Assembly: GCA_934316845.1 (NCBI GenBank)
Contig: CAKRDZ010000012.1
Coordinates: 1 to 64,000, forward strand
Length of the DNA stretch: 64,000 nucleotides
DNA from: an uncultured Eubacterium sp.
Lineage (GTDB): Bacteria > Bacillota > Clostridia > Lachnospirales > Lachnospiraceae
Reading direction: 5' to 3'
The notes beneath the pieces are model-generated. The model searched no databases. It was not told where the DNA came from and worked only from the letters and a program-made list of their open reading frames with translations. A program made the position numbers and the translations under genes. Shown here piece by piece: positions 34,549 through 43,589 of this stretch. Within the stretch, counting starts at the first letter, position 1, and the number at the start of each line of letters is the position of its first letter.

Positions 34549-35487
34549 CTATGCGCGACAGCGTTCCAGAAGTTCCTCCCAGCGGCGGTCAACCTCTGCC
34601 TGAAATGCTGCAATCAGCTCTTCGTTGCCCGGTTTAAACAAATGCTTAAATCTTCCCTGGCGTTTTAAGAAATCTTCAATCGGAAGTTTTTTCTTTGGCT
34701 CATAGTTGAGGATCCATTTTCCGTCGATCACTTCAAAAAGCGGCCAGTAGCAGGTTTCTACAGCGGATTTACAAATATCTATGATATCCGGTGCATCGTA
34801 ACGCCATCCACGCGGGCAAGGTGCCATTACATTCAAAAAGGCGGCTCCCTCCGTATAAATCGCACGCTCGGACTTCGTATACAGGTCTTTCATATTTCCG
34901 ATAAATGTCGTCTGTCCGACATATGGGATATTGTGTGCTGCCAGGATCGCCGCCAGATCTTTTCTCGTCTGCGGCTTACCCTGGGAAACTTTTCCAGCCG
35001 GCGTTGTCGTCGTATCGGCATACATCGGGGTTGCCGAAGAACGCTGGATTCCCGTATTCATGTAAGCACCGTTATCATAGCAGACATAGACCATATCATG
35101 GCCTCGCTCCATCGCACCGGAAAGAGACTGGAATCCGATATCATACGTTCCACCGTCTCCACCAAAGGTAATAAATTTATAATCTTCTTTTAATTTTCCT
35201 TTTTTCTTCATAAAGCGGTATGCCGTCTCGACTCCGCTCAGTGTCGCGCCCGCATTTTCGAAGGCATTATGGATGTAACTGTCTTCATAAGCAGTGTAAG
35301 GATACATGAAAGTGGACACTTCCAGACATCCTGTCGCATTACCGATCACGGCTTTATCTCCCGGATGAAGGGCTTTTAAGACGTTTCTTACGGCAATGGT
35401 TCCGCCACATCCGGCACACATACGATGTCCCGGTGCCAGACGTTCTTCTCTTTCCTGTATTTCTTTAAAATCAAATTTTGCTTCCAT
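34549..35487 (-). CDS. porB: 2-oxoacid:ferredoxin oxidoreductase, beta subunit
   Basis: About 312 residues, the thiamine diphosphate-binding subunit. The TPP/Mg motif is in TFGGDGGTYDIGFQSLSGAMERG with YDNGAYMNTG. Cysteines in HRMCAGCGG, NATGCLEV and MAPCPRGW fit the iron-sulfur ligands of the beta subunit. The start at 35487 follows GGAGG by eight bases and lies four bases after the alpha-subunit stop. The four-subunit enzyme converts pyruvate (or a branched 2-oxoacid) and CoA to acyl-CoA, CO2 and reduced ferredoxin. The substrate cannot be fixed from sequence. Confidence 0.88.
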   Translation of the reverse strand: MEAKFDFKEIQEREERLAPGHRMCAGCGGTIAVRNVLKALHPGDKAVIGNATGCLEVSTFMYPYTAYEDSYIHNAFENAGATLSGVETAYRFMKKKGKLKEDYKFITFGGDGGTYDIGFQSLSGAMERGHDMVYVCYDNGAYMNTGIQRSSATPMYADTTTTPAGKVSQGKPQTRKDLAAILAAHNIPYVGQTTFIGNMKDLYTKSERAIYTEGAAFLNVMAPCPRGWRYDAPDIIDICKSAVETCYWPLFEVIDGKWILNYEPKKKLPIEDFLKRQGRFKHLFKPGNEELIAAFQAEVDRRWEELLERCRA

Positions 35488-35491
35488 CTGT

Positions 35492-36691
35492 TTAATCCTC
35501 CATCTTGTCACGAAGTCCGATATAACGATATGTATTTCCTGCCGTTCCTTCTTCTGCTGTCTGCATCAGTTCGCCAAATGTTTCCTCTACCTGCTCTACC
35601 GTAAGATCACGGCCGGACAATCCGTAAATGTAATTTACCGTCTCTGTCTGGTTTTTATTGCGGTACATTGCCGCCATAAGCTCGGCTCCCAGAGGGCCTC
35701 CATTGGCACTGTAACTCTCACAGCGGTCAAAGATCCCTACTGCTTTGCACCCTTTCAGTGCTTCTGCCATCTCTTTCCCTGGGAATGGACGGAATACACG
35801 GACTTTCAACAAGCCGACTTTCTTGCCCTCACCGCGCATCTTGTCTACCGCATCTTTGATCGTACCACAGGCAGATCCGATCGCTGCGATCGCATATTCT
35901 GCATCGTCCAAACAATATTCTTCAAACAAGCCAAATCCACGGCCGGTCAATTCACGGAATTCATCTGCCACGTCTAAGATCACCTGTTTGGCATTCATCA
36001 TTGCCTGTGCCTGCGCACGTTTTGCTTCCATACAATAATTGGAAACTGCGTATGGTCCGACTGCCATCGGCTCTTCCGGATTCAAAAGAAAATGTTCCGG
36101 TTCATATGTTCCTACAAACTTCTTAACGTCTTCCGTTTCCATCAAGGTAATATTTTCTACCGCATGACTTGTGATAAATCCATCCTGGCAGATCATGATC
36201 GGCAGCATCACATCTTTGTGCTCCGAGATACGGTATGCCTGAATAAAGTTATCATAGGCTTCCTGATTATTTTCCGCATAGATCTGAATCCATCCGGAAT
36301 CTCTCGCTCCCATACTGTCAGAATGCTCACTGTTGATGTTCAGCGGGCCGGACAGAGCACGGTTGACTACTGCCATACAAAGCGGCAGACGATTGGAAGC
36401 AGCCACATAAAGCACTTCCCACATCAGAGCCAGACCACAGGATGATGTTGCCGTCAGGGCACGCGCTCCTGCTGCCGAAGCACCGATCGCGGCACTCATG
36501 GAACTATGTTCACTTTCTACCGGAATAAATTCCGTATCAATCTCGCCATTGGCGATAAAGTTGGATACAAACTGTGGAAGTTCCGTTGAAGGAGTGATTG
36601 GGAATGCCGGCATGACATCCGGCTCTACCTGTTTAATCGCATGTGCTACGGCTTCATTACCGGACATACGCTCTAAAATACTTTTACCCAT
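35492..36691 (-). CDS. porA: 2-oxoacid:ferredoxin oxidoreductase, alpha subunit
   Basis: A 399-residue subunit carrying the pyrimidine-binding and transketolase C-terminal domains. Marks are the opening MSGNEAVAHAIKQ, FPITPSTELPQF, TATSSCGLALMWEVLYVAA, SGPLNINSEHSD and the later VGLLKVRVFRPFPG. It follows the delta-subunit gene by one base. The gene order gamma-delta-alpha-beta is the standard archaeal/Thermotoga-type arrangement rather than the single-chain NifJ form common in Clostridia. Confidence 0.9.
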   Translation of the reverse strand: MGKSILERMSGNEAVAHAIKQVEPDVMPAFPITPSTELPQFVSNFIANGEIDTEFIPVESEHSSMSAAIGASAAGARALTATSSCGLALMWEVLYVAASNRLPLCMAVVNRALSGPLNINSEHSDSMGARDSGWIQIYAENNQEAYDNFIQAYRISEHKDVMLPIMICQDGFITSHAVENITLMETEDVKKFVGTYEPEHFLLNPEEPMAVGPYAVSNYCMEAKRAQAQAMMNAKQVILDVADEFRELTGRGFGLFEEYCLDDAEYAIAAIGSACGTIKDAVDKMRGEGKKVGLLKVRVFRPFPGKEMAEALKGCKAVGIFDRCESYSANGGPLGAELMAAMYRNKNQTETVNYIYGLSGRDLTVEQVEETFGELMQTAEEGTAGNTYRYIGLRDKMED

Positions 36692-36692
36692 T

Positions 36693-37001
36693 TTATTTGC
36701 CCTCCTTCATCGTAATTGCGTCAAACGGGCATGCTTTTACGCAGATCGCACATCCCTTGCAGTGTTTCAGATCAAATTCGCCGCGTTCTCCACCGGAAAC
36801 CGGAATCGCACTGTCCGGGCAGTATGGCACGCACAGCAGACACTGTTTGCATTTTACTGCATCAAATACCGGTGTATTGACTCTCCATTCCCCCGTCTCA
36901 AAATCCTTGGATGTCGCAGATTCATAGATCTGAAGTCCCGGCGTAAGGTCCTGCCACGCAGCACCTTCATGTATTTCTTTTGCATGTATTATATTACTCA
37001 T
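36693..37001 (-). CDS. porD: 2-oxoacid:ferredoxin oxidoreductase, delta subunit (2[4Fe-4S] ferredoxin)
   Basis: A 102-residue ferredoxin-like subunit with two clusters: CKQCLLCVPYCPD and CKGCAICVKACPFD. It passes electrons from the catalytic subunits to free ferredoxin. The start at 37001 lies inside the end of the gamma gene (8-bp overlap), with GGAGG just upstream. The longer open frame upstream lacks family similarity. Confidence 0.9.
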   Translation of the reverse strand: MSNIIHAKEIHEGAAWQDLTPGLQIYESATSKDFETGEWRVNTPVFDAVKCKQCLLCVPYCPDSAIPVSGGERGEFDLKHCKGCAICVKACPFDAITMKEGK

Positions 37002-37575
37002 CTCCACGTACCTCCTGCATCGCCAGACGAAGTGCCTGCATATTTCCTTCCAGCACTTCCGGTTTTTTCGCAAATTTATGACTCAGAGAAGCTTCCATCT
37101 CTTTGATGAAGTTCTCTTCTTCCATAATCCCGGATATCTTAACAATCGCAGCTAACATCGGGGTGTTCGGGAAATATTTTCCGAGTGTTTTCATACATAC
37201 CTCTCTGGCATCGATCGTATAAACACGTCCCTTGTATCCACCAAGCAGCGGACGGATCTCATCGCTTGTCTTTGCTGTATTTACTAAAATAGCGCCATCC
37301 TCTTTCAATCCTTCTGTCACATGCACAGCATGAAGCAGTGTTTCATCCACTACGACAACATAATCCGGATCATAAATGTTGGAATGAACACGTATCTCGG
37401 TATCACTAATGCGGTCATATGCCGTGATCGGCGCACCCATTCGCTCCGGACCATATTCCGGAAATCCCTGTACATGTTTTCCTGTCTTAAACGCAACATC
37501 AGCAAGTAGAAGAGCTGCGGTCTTTGCACCCTGTCCGCCTCTTCCATGCCAGCGAAATTCTGTTAGCTCACTCAT
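36994..37575 (-). CDS. porC: 2-oxoacid:ferredoxin oxidoreductase, gamma subunit
   Basis: A 193-residue subunit, first gene of the operon. Marks are FRWHGRGGQGAKTAALLLADVA, GPERMGAPITAYDRIS, YVVVVDETLLHA and PNTPMLAAIVKISG. It is preceded by a strong promoter and a 30-bp palindrome that begins at the predicted transcription start. Confidence 0.9.
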   Translation of the reverse strand: MSELTEFRWHGRGGQGAKTAALLLADVAFKTGKHVQGFPEYGPERMGAPITAYDRISDTEIRVHSNIYDPDYVVVVDETLLHAVHVTEGLKEDGAILVNTAKTSDEIRPLLGGYKGRVYTIDAREVCMKTLGKYFPNTPMLAAIVKISGIMEEENFIKEMEASLSHKFAKKPEVLEGNMQALRLAMQEVRGDE

Positions 37576-37636
37576 GGTTAGTTCTCACTTTCTTTTTAAT
37601 TCTATATGTACGAATGCCATCGGCATCATAAAACAA

Positions 37637-37666
37637 TAGTGCCATCTTATTGATAAAATGACACTA
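37637..37666 (-). promoter_or_regulatory. 30-bp palindrome at the por operon transcription start
   Basis: Half-sites TAGTG.CAT.TTAT and ATAA.ATG.CACTA flank a central TG, with only three non-palindromic pairs. It begins at the predicted +1, a classic repressor position. As minus-strand RNA the mismatches become G-U pairs, so a 5' mRNA hairpin is also possible. Confidence 0.65.
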
Positions 37667-37672
37667 ATAAAA

Positions 37673-37701
37673 ATTATAATATGAAATTCTATTCTTGTAA
37701 A
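37673..37701 (-). promoter_or_regulatory. promoter of the por-marR operon
   Basis: On the minus strand TTTACA (37696-37701), 17 bp and a perfect TATAAT (37673-37678). The -35 lies inside the 3' end of phoR. Confidence 0.7.
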
Positions 37702-39026
37702 GTATTTTTTGGAAATAACACGGTAATCGTGGTGCCTTTTCCCAATTCACTGGAAATATCAATCTTTGCATTGTGGTTAGCCACGATGTGTTTCACGATT
37801 GCAAGTCCCAGTCCGGTACCTCCCGTCTGCTTCGACCGGCTCTTGTCCACGCGGTAAAACCGTTCAAATACACGATCAAGACTCTTTTGCGGGATTCCTA
37901 TTCCTGTGTCCTTTACCTGCAGGCGTACACCGTCTTCGTCATTTTTCAGGATTACTTTTACACTTCCGCCCTCTTTATTGTAGCGGATCGCATTATCGCA
38001 CAAATTGTAAAGCAGTTCCTCCATCATGCCCTTATTGGCATACACATGGGCAGGGCTTCCAAAAAGGGAAAGAAACACCAGATGTTTTTCCGCATTGATC
38101 TGAAGCATGCCGACACAGCTCTCTGCCAGTTCATACAGATCAACATCTTCAAATTCAATCGTTTTCTCCGTCATATCCAGTTCTGACAGACGTATCGTAT
38201 CATTGATCAATGTCAACAGACGTTTGGAATTGCGGTGGATCTCCTTGGCAAACCGCCTTACATCATCATCCGTCGCCATTCCGTTTTCAATCAGTTCCGC
38301 ATAACCGGAGATGGAAGTCAGCGGCGTTTTTAATTCATGGGACACGTTGGCCGTAAATACCTGCCGCATTTTCGCACTTTTCATAATGTCTTCATGCTGT
38401 GCCTTGATTTTTCGGATAAACGGCACCAGTTCTCTGTAACCATCTTTTTCCTCGATGGAATCCATGTCCTCTGCCATCCGCTGAATCGGCTTGATGATAT
38501 TTTTTGCAAAAAGAAGCGTCAGGATCCAGCTCACGACAAAGATCAACGCAATGATGGCAATGATCTCCGGCAGGATCTCCAGCAGAATACTGTAAATACT
38601 GTCCGATTCTTTTCCGACGCGCAGAACCGTACCATCCGGCCGCCGCAGTGCATAATAAAATGTATTCTTTGCCAGCGTATCCGAGTGCCTTACACACCGG
38701 CCCTCTCCGGTTGCAAGTGCCTCGTCGATCTCCGGGCGGTCCTTGTGGTTATCCATCTGCTCTGCATCTGCAAAATTGTCAAATATTACCTTTCCGTCTT
38801 TATCTACGATCGTCACCCGAAGATTTTCAAAATCCATCTTCTTTACGATCTCAGACTCGTTGTCCGACGCCTCAAAGGCATTTTCCAGAATGACCGCGTT
38901 ATTTTGCAGGCTTTCGTTTACTTCCTCGCATAACAGCTGGTAAAAAATGAAACTAAACAGCACAACCATCAATGTGATGATAATTGCCGACACAAGTAAA
39001 AAGGTATGGTTTAATCGTTTTTTCAT
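37689..39026 (-). CDS. phoR: PhoR-type sensor histidine kinase
   Basis: A 445-residue membrane kinase. Helix 1 (HTFLLVSAIIITLMVVLFSF) and helix 2 (IIAIIALIFVVSWILTLLF) enclose an extracellular sensor of about 120 residues with PAS-like features (VTIVDKDGKVIFDN). A HAMP-like linker, then HisKA with His230 in VSHELKTPLTS, and HATPase (NLCDNAIRYN, DTGIGIPQ, GTGLGLAIVKHI) follow. It overlaps phoB by 4 bp. The phosphate assignment rests on the PHO box upstream of the pair. Confidence 0.87.
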   Translation of the reverse strand: MKKRLNHTFLLVSAIIITLMVVLFSFIFYQLLCEEVNESLQNNAVILENAFEASDNESEIVKKMDFENLRVTIVDKDGKVIFDNFADAEQMDNHKDRPEIDEALATGEGRCVRHSDTLAKNTFYYALRRPDGTVLRVGKESDSIYSILLEILPEIIAIIALIFVVSWILTLLFAKNIIKPIQRMAEDMDSIEEKDGYRELVPFIRKIKAQHEDIMKSAKMRQVFTANVSHELKTPLTSISGYAELIENGMATDDDVRRFAKEIHRNSKRLLTLINDTIRLSELDMTEKTIEFEDVDLYELAESCVGMLQINAEKHLVFLSLFGSPAHVYANKGMMEELLYNLCDNAIRYNKEGGSVKVILKNDEDGVRLQVKDTGIGIPQKSLDRVFERFYRVDKSRSKQTGGTGLGLAIVKHIVANHNAKIDISSELGKGTTITVLFPKNTLQE

Positions 39027-39694
39027 TCGAGAACATACCCCACATTCCGCACGGTCTTGATCCGGCTTCCCTCTTCACCCAGTTTTTTCCGAAGGGTTTT
39101 TATGTGCATATCGAGCGTTCTGGATTCTCCCTCGTAATCGGTTCCCCAGACGCGGTCCATAATGCGGTCACGCGTCAGAACGATGCCGACATTCTGCATC
39201 ATCATCTTGAGAAGTTCAAATTCTTTATACGTCAGTTCACATAATTGGTTTCCGACATATACACAGTGCTTTTCATTATCAATCTGAATCTCTCCCAGCG
39301 CCAGTGTCTTTTCTTCACTTGCCGCATTGCTCCTTCGAAGCAGTGCTTTTACACGGGAGATCAGTTCCATCACGCCAAATGGTTTGGCAAGATAATCATC
39401 CGCTCCCATGTCAAGCCCTTTTACTTTATCAATTTCCGACGTCTTCGCCGATACAAAGATCACGGGTATTCTTTTCGTATCCGGAACCATCCGCACCTTT
39501 TTTAAAATAGACAATCCATCCAGATCCGGAAGCATTACATCGAGAAGAATCAAATCCGGCGTCTTTTCCGACAATTTTGCAAAAAAATCCTTCGCATTTC
39601 CAAATCCTTCCACTCTGTATCCGCTGTTCTTAAGCGCAAACATCTCGATTTCCTGAATATTTACATCATCTTCCACAACATAGATCAGTGCCAT
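39023..39694 (-). CDS. phoB: PhoB/PhoP-type response regulator
   Basis: A 223-residue OmpR-family regulator. The receiver domain has acidic pocket EDD, phosphoacceptor Asp52 in LILLDVMLPDLDG, and KPF at the end. The winged-helix effector has LCELTYKEFELLKMMMQN and LDMHIKTLRKKLGEE. The start at 39694 is chosen because GGAG lies nine bases upstream; the ATG at 39703 abuts that site. It is first of the two-gene unit and has a four-repeat PHO box in its promoter, which supports autoregulation by phosphate limitation. Confidence 0.9.
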   Translation of the reverse strand: MALIYVVEDDVNIQEIEMFALKNSGYRVEGFGNAKDFFAKLSEKTPDLILLDVMLPDLDGLSILKKVRMVPDTKRIPVIFVSAKTSEIDKVKGLDMGADDYLAKPFGVMELISRVKALLRRSNAASEEKTLALGEIQIDNEKHCVYVGNQLCELTYKEFELLKMMMQNVGIVLTRDRIMDRVWGTDYEGESRTLDMHIKTLRKKLGEEGSRIKTVRNVGYVLE

Positions 39695-39720
39695 CTTGGT
39701 CATCTCCTTTTCCTTGTATT

Positions 39721-39774
39721 ACTATAACATTCTTTTGTAAAACAAGTTAGAAACCCATGTAAAATCCATGTAAA
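39721..39774 (-). promoter_or_regulatory. PHO box promoter of phoB-phoR
   Basis: On the minus strand four hexamers at an exact 11-bp step: TTTACA (39769), TTTACA (39758), TTCTAA (39747) and TTTACA (39736). A -10 TATAGT (39721-39726) lies nine bases beyond. This matches the Bacillus PhoP box of repeated TT(A/C/T)ACA hexamers ending near -20 with no normal -35. Confidence 0.75.
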
Positions 39775-39779
39775 ACATT

Positions 39780-41477
39780 TTAAAGAGTGACTCCGAATCC
39801 GAGGATGGTAAAGGCTTTTTCCTCATCTCCCGGATGCATCACGATTTTTACAACATGTTTTGCCGACTCCGTCTCATTTAAAATGATCTGCGGATTGCAG
39901 TGATTCCATCCATTGGCAAGCGGATCTGCGGTGAGAACCGGTTTGTCATCCACATAAACATCCGCTTTCCCAAATTTTGGTGTTCCGGAATCTTTCGACA
40001 CAAGTACAATATTTTTTGCCGTGATCTCCATGACAAATTCCGCTCCTGTCGTCTCATATGCCTTCGCCCAGCCATTTTCCAGTACCGGAGATGCCTGGCT
40101 GCTCAGGTTTCTTTCTACATATTGGATCTCGGTGTCTTTATGATCAAATCCCTTATGGGAAACCGTTCCGTACTGATCAACATTGGAAGAATCTACCAGT
40201 ATGATATTTTCAAACTCTGCACCTTTTACCGGTTTTACCGTGAAATCGCTGTCCTTTTCCGGCATCGGCGCTTTTGCTGCCTGCTCAAACAGACCGATCA
40301 GGCAGTCTGCCATAATACGATGTCCGTCATTGGTCGGGTGGAAAATATCATAAAAATACTGTCGTTTCGTCACCACTGTATTTTCCGAAAACTGCGGTAC
40401 GACAGCGGCTTTTACACTTACCATCGGAAGATCATAATTTTTACCGATCGGCACCAGACGGTCTTCCAGATTCCATTCATTCATAAATACCGCAAAGTTA
40501 AGGATAACGGCCGGCTTATTGTCCGCATTGGCAATCTTGCGCACAAGGCTTTCAAAACTTACGCCCTCTGTCTCATCGCCTTCGTCGTTTACGGCAAATT
40601 CGACAATAACAACATCCGGCTTGATTTTTCCATAATCTGTCACTTCTTTTTCATAGCGGATCATGCCGAGTTCGGACGGCGTTCCTCCGACACCGGCTTT
40701 TACAAATGTCACATGGGCGCCGTCATCCGGTGTAAAACGCTCGCAGAAGCCGCGGTAAGACAAGTACGCATACGATTTACTCTCGATCGGTTTGGCTCCG
40801 GCTCCCTGTGTGATCGAACCGCCGATATAAGCAATCGTCACATCTTCTCCGCGCTGTGCCTTTTCAATCGCTGCCTTCAGCCGTTTTACATTTCCAATAT
40901 TTAACAGTGACTTCTCAATCATCTTCTGATACGCTTCCGAAGCAAAATCAATCGGTGGATCTACTTGGATCTCCGGCACCTGATAGCCGTCATTCAGATA
41001 AAATTTGAGCGTTACACTGGCACTCTTACAGTCCTTCGGAAAATCAAAATCGAATTCTCCGATGATATCATCCATCTCATTAACCGGCACCTGCGCAAGT
41101 TCGATCAAAACCTCCTCGCCGTTGCATGGACATTTTACTGTGATATTGCTTCCGGTAACGTATTTGTCTTCTTTTCCATAACAATTGATCGTAAAATCGA
41201 TAAAACTGCTTTTTCCTTCTTCTTCATGTGCGGTAATGCTCACTCCGATACTATGTACAAGTTTACGGATCCCCTCGAAAGATTCTAACAACTTGAGAAT
41301 ACTTTCATCCACATCTCCGCAGATTCCTTTTACCTGCTCTACCAGACGTCCTTCCATATAGTTTGCATCTCGGAAGCTTCCGTCTCTTCCCGGCAGGCCG
41401 GCAATATCCTTATCTAACATCAGATACAGGCTTGGTCTTTTTTGGGTTGGGTCTTTAGGTGCTTTTGGTCCTCTCAT
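39780..41477 (-). CDS. SGNH/GDSL esterase with flanking beta-sandwich domains
   Basis: A 565-residue three-part protein. Residues 60-180 form a beta-rich domain. Residues 205-405 form an SGNH hydrolase: nucleophile Ser in AYIGGSITQGAG, glycine block GVGGTPSELG, asparagine in VEFAVNDEGDE and the catalytic pair in DIFHPTNDGH. Residues 425-565 form another beta-sandwich like a carbohydrate-binding domain. No signal peptide is seen. The layout recalls acetyl esterases that deacetylate imported oligosaccharides (CE2/CE17-like), but the substrate is not shown. It is the last gene of the phosphatase-rlmH-mscS group. Confidence 0.78.
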   Translation of the reverse strand: MRGPKAPKDPTQKRPSLYLMLDKDIAGLPGRDGSFRDANYMEGRLVEQVKGICGDVDESILKLLESFEGIRKLVHSIGVSITAHEEEGKSSFIDFTINCYGKEDKYVTGSNITVKCPCNGEEVLIELAQVPVNEMDDIIGEFDFDFPKDCKSASVTLKFYLNDGYQVPEIQVDPPIDFASEAYQKMIEKSLLNIGNVKRLKAAIEKAQRGEDVTIAYIGGSITQGAGAKPIESKSYAYLSYRGFCERFTPDDGAHVTFVKAGVGGTPSELGMIRYEKEVTDYGKIKPDVVIVEFAVNDEGDETEGVSFESLVRKIANADNKPAVILNFAVFMNEWNLEDRLVPIGKNYDLPMVSVKAAVVPQFSENTVVTKRQYFYDIFHPTNDGHRIMADCLIGLFEQAAKAPMPEKDSDFTVKPVKGAEFENIILVDSSNVDQYGTVSHKGFDHKDTEIQYVERNLSSQASPVLENGWAKAYETTGAEFVMEITAKNIVLVSKDSGTPKFGKADVYVDDKPVLTADPLANGWNHCNPQIILNETESAKHVVKIVMHPGDEEKAFTILGFGVTL

Positions 41478-41503
41478 TTTTCATTCTCCTTTAACATTCA
41501 TTA

Positions 41504-42325
41504 CTATTTTTTTGCAGTTTCCTGCTTTACTGTCACATCCAATTGATTAAACGGAATCTCGATTCCTTCTTCATCAAATCTGAGTTTGATCTGCTCTAAC
41601 ATCCGCCAGCGCACCGGCCAGTAATGTTCTTTTTTCACCCAGACATGCACTGCCATATCGACAGAACTGCTGTTAAGGGCACCAACGACAACGTCTACCG
41701 GCTCGCCGGTAAGGATCTCTTCCTGTGCTTTTATGATGTCCTGCAGCACACGGCGTACCTGTTGCAGATCTGCATCGTAACTGACTCCGATCTCCAGATC
41801 GATCCGTCGTTTATCCTGGTTCGTCACATTGATAATGTTCGAATCCGCTAACTTTCCGTTGGGAAGAACTACCGTCTTATTATCGACCATCTGCAGTTTG
41901 GTGTATACAATATCGATCCCGATCACCGTTCCTTCCAGATCTCCGACGATAATATAATCCCCGACCATAAATGGTTTCATCATCAGGATCAATACGCCGC
42001 CGGCAAAATTTGCCAGGCTTCCCTGAAGGGCAAGTCCTACCGCAAGTCCTGCAGAACCTAACAGCGCAATGATCGAACTTGTCGCAAAGCCGAGAAACTG
42101 ACACAAGATCAGAATCAGCACCGCATACAAAGCAAATTTGATAATGGACAAAAGAAAATGTGCCACTCCTTCTTCCATACTGCTTTTGTCAAATGAAGCA
42201 CGAAGCAGTTTTAATAACAGTTTGACAATCTTTTTCCCGATGATAAATAAGATGAGCGCAAGGATGATATGCAGCGCCGCATCCGCAACGGCCGGTATTT
42301 TATCTGTAAAATAAGAAAGTGTCAT
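41504..42325 (-). CDS. mscS: small-conductance mechanosensitive channel (MscS family)
   Basis: A 273-residue channel that opens under membrane tension to release osmolytes. Three N-terminal helices are visible, and the pore helix TM3 is glycine/alanine-rich: LLGSAGLAVGLALQGSLANFAGGVLIL. The beta domain (GDYIIVGDLEGTVIGIDIVYTKL, VVLPNGKLADSNIINVT) and the alpha-beta C-terminal domain follow. The length matches E. coli MscS (286). It lies 14 bp after rlmH. Confidence 0.93.
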   Translation of the reverse strand: MTLSYFTDKIPAVADAALHIILALILFIIGKKIVKLLLKLLRASFDKSSMEEGVAHFLLSIIKFALYAVLILILCQFLGFATSSIIALLGSAGLAVGLALQGSLANFAGGVLILMMKPFMVGDYIIVGDLEGTVIGIDIVYTKLQMVDNKTVVLPNGKLADSNIINVTNQDKRRIDLEIGVSYDADLQQVRRVLQDIIKAQEEILTGEPVDVVVGALNSSSVDMAVHVWVKKEHYWPVRWRMLEQIKLRFDEEGIEIPFNQLDVTVKQETAKK

Positions 42326-42339
42326 TTGTCTCCTTCTTT

Positions 42340-42819
42340 CTATTTGTGATAGGGTTCTTTTTTTATGATACGGTATGCCCGGTAAATCTGTTCCAATAAG
42401 ATCACACGCATGAGCTGATGCGGAAATGTCATTTTGGAAAAACTGAGTTTCCGGTCTGCCCTCTGTAATACTTCTTCCGAAAGCCCCAGCGATCCTCCGA
42501 TGATAAATACAACACTGCCTTTTCCCATAATGCCATACTGGTCGATCTGCGCGGCAAACTGCTCGGAGGTCTTCTGCTCTCCCTCGATGGCAAGGGCGAT
42601 CACTTCGTCGTCCTGCCGGATCTTGTCTAACAGCCTTCTGCCTTCCTTTTCCTTAATCTGCTTTTCCAGTTTCTCCGAAGCACCATCCGGTGTCTTTTCA
42701 TCCGGAACTTCTATGATCTGTAATTTCACATACCGGCTAAGGCGTTTTTCGTATTCTGCGACTGCCTGCTGCATAAATTTCTCTTTGCATTTTCCCACAC
42801 AGAGTATGGTTATCTTCAT
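42340..42819 (-). CDS. rlmH: 23S rRNA pseudouridine-1915 N3-methyltransferase RlmH
   Basis: A 159-residue SPOUT methyltransferase acting on helix 69 of 23S rRNA. The trefoil-knot marks are VVFIIGGSLGLSEEVLQRAD and the C-terminal SFSKMTFPHQLMRVILLEQIYRAYRIIKKEPYHK pattern (split here only in reading). The N terminus MKITILCVGKCKE fits exactly. It overlaps the upstream phosphatase gene by 4 bp. Confidence 0.95.
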   Translation of the reverse strand: MKITILCVGKCKEKFMQQAVAEYEKRLSRYVKLQIIEVPDEKTPDGASEKLEKQIKEKEGRRLLDKIRQDDEVIALAIEGEQKTSEQFAAQIDQYGIMGKGSVVFIIGGSLGLSEEVLQRADRKLSFSKMTFPHQLMRVILLEQIYRAYRIIKKEPYHK

Positions 42820-43409
42820 GATTCATTTTCCTTTTCTTTCTCTTTCGGATGATATTGAAATGGCCGCTTATAATCCGGAATCTCGTACAGATACAGGATT
42901 CCGTTTTTAACTCTTCGAACTTCTTTTCCGACAAATCCCAGCCGGAACAGCTCATAGATAAAGTTAAAGATCAAAAAACCGTGTGACACGATCAAAATAT
43001 TATCCTGCGACCAGTCAATCTGCCGGAAAAATTTACGTACTCTCCGTCTGGTGCCTTTGATGTCCTCCGGCTGGCTCTTGGATTTAAAAAACCAGGCAAG
43101 CCTTCCGCAAAAATGCCAGATCGGAAATGGCAGTTTCAGATGATCGGTATGAATAAATGGAGCATTGTCTACTTCCCGCAGAAGTTTATCTACATAAATA
43201 TTACCGCTGTACACTTCTTTTGCCGTCTCGACAGCACGCTCCAGATCACTGCAGTAGCAAATGTCCCAATGAATCCCTGACATATTTACTTTTTTCTTCA
43301 AAATCCTTGCATGTTCATATTTTTCTGACCACTCTCTGAATTCTTTGGATGTCATCATCACTTTATGAGGGCAGTCTACTTTAAAATGTCGTACTAATCC
43401 AATCTTCAT
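42816..43409 (-). CDS. histidine phosphatase superfamily protein
   Basis: A 197-residue member of the phosphoglycerate-mutase-like superfamily. The RH motif is in GLVRHFKVDCP, where the second basic residue of the usual RHG is followed by F instead of G. The second histidine is in ILIVSHGFLIFNF. An acidic residue lies in REVDNAPF. Substrate is unknown. It is first of a four-gene group with rlmH, mscS and the esterase. Confidence 0.75.
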   Translation of the reverse strand: MKIGLVRHFKVDCPHKVMMTSKEFREWSEKYEHARILKKKVNMSGIHWDICYCSDLERAVETAKEVYSGNIYVDKLLREVDNAPFIHTDHLKLPFPIWHFCGRLAWFFKSKSQPEDIKGTRRRVRKFFRQIDWSQDNILIVSHGFLIFNFIYELFRLGFVGKEVRRVKNGILYLYEIPDYKRPFQYHPKEKEKENES

Positions 43410-43589
43410 TGGTTTCCTCCAAATCCTCCAAATTGATTTTGTCTTTTCTACTAATAGTATAACAACAAGGACCCCGACAATGCAATAGCAATTTGAGAAA
43501 AATATCGTTTTGAAAAAAAATTTAACTTTTTTTCAAAAAAGAATATTTTGACATATTTTTGACACATCTGTTTAGTATCTTAATACTCG

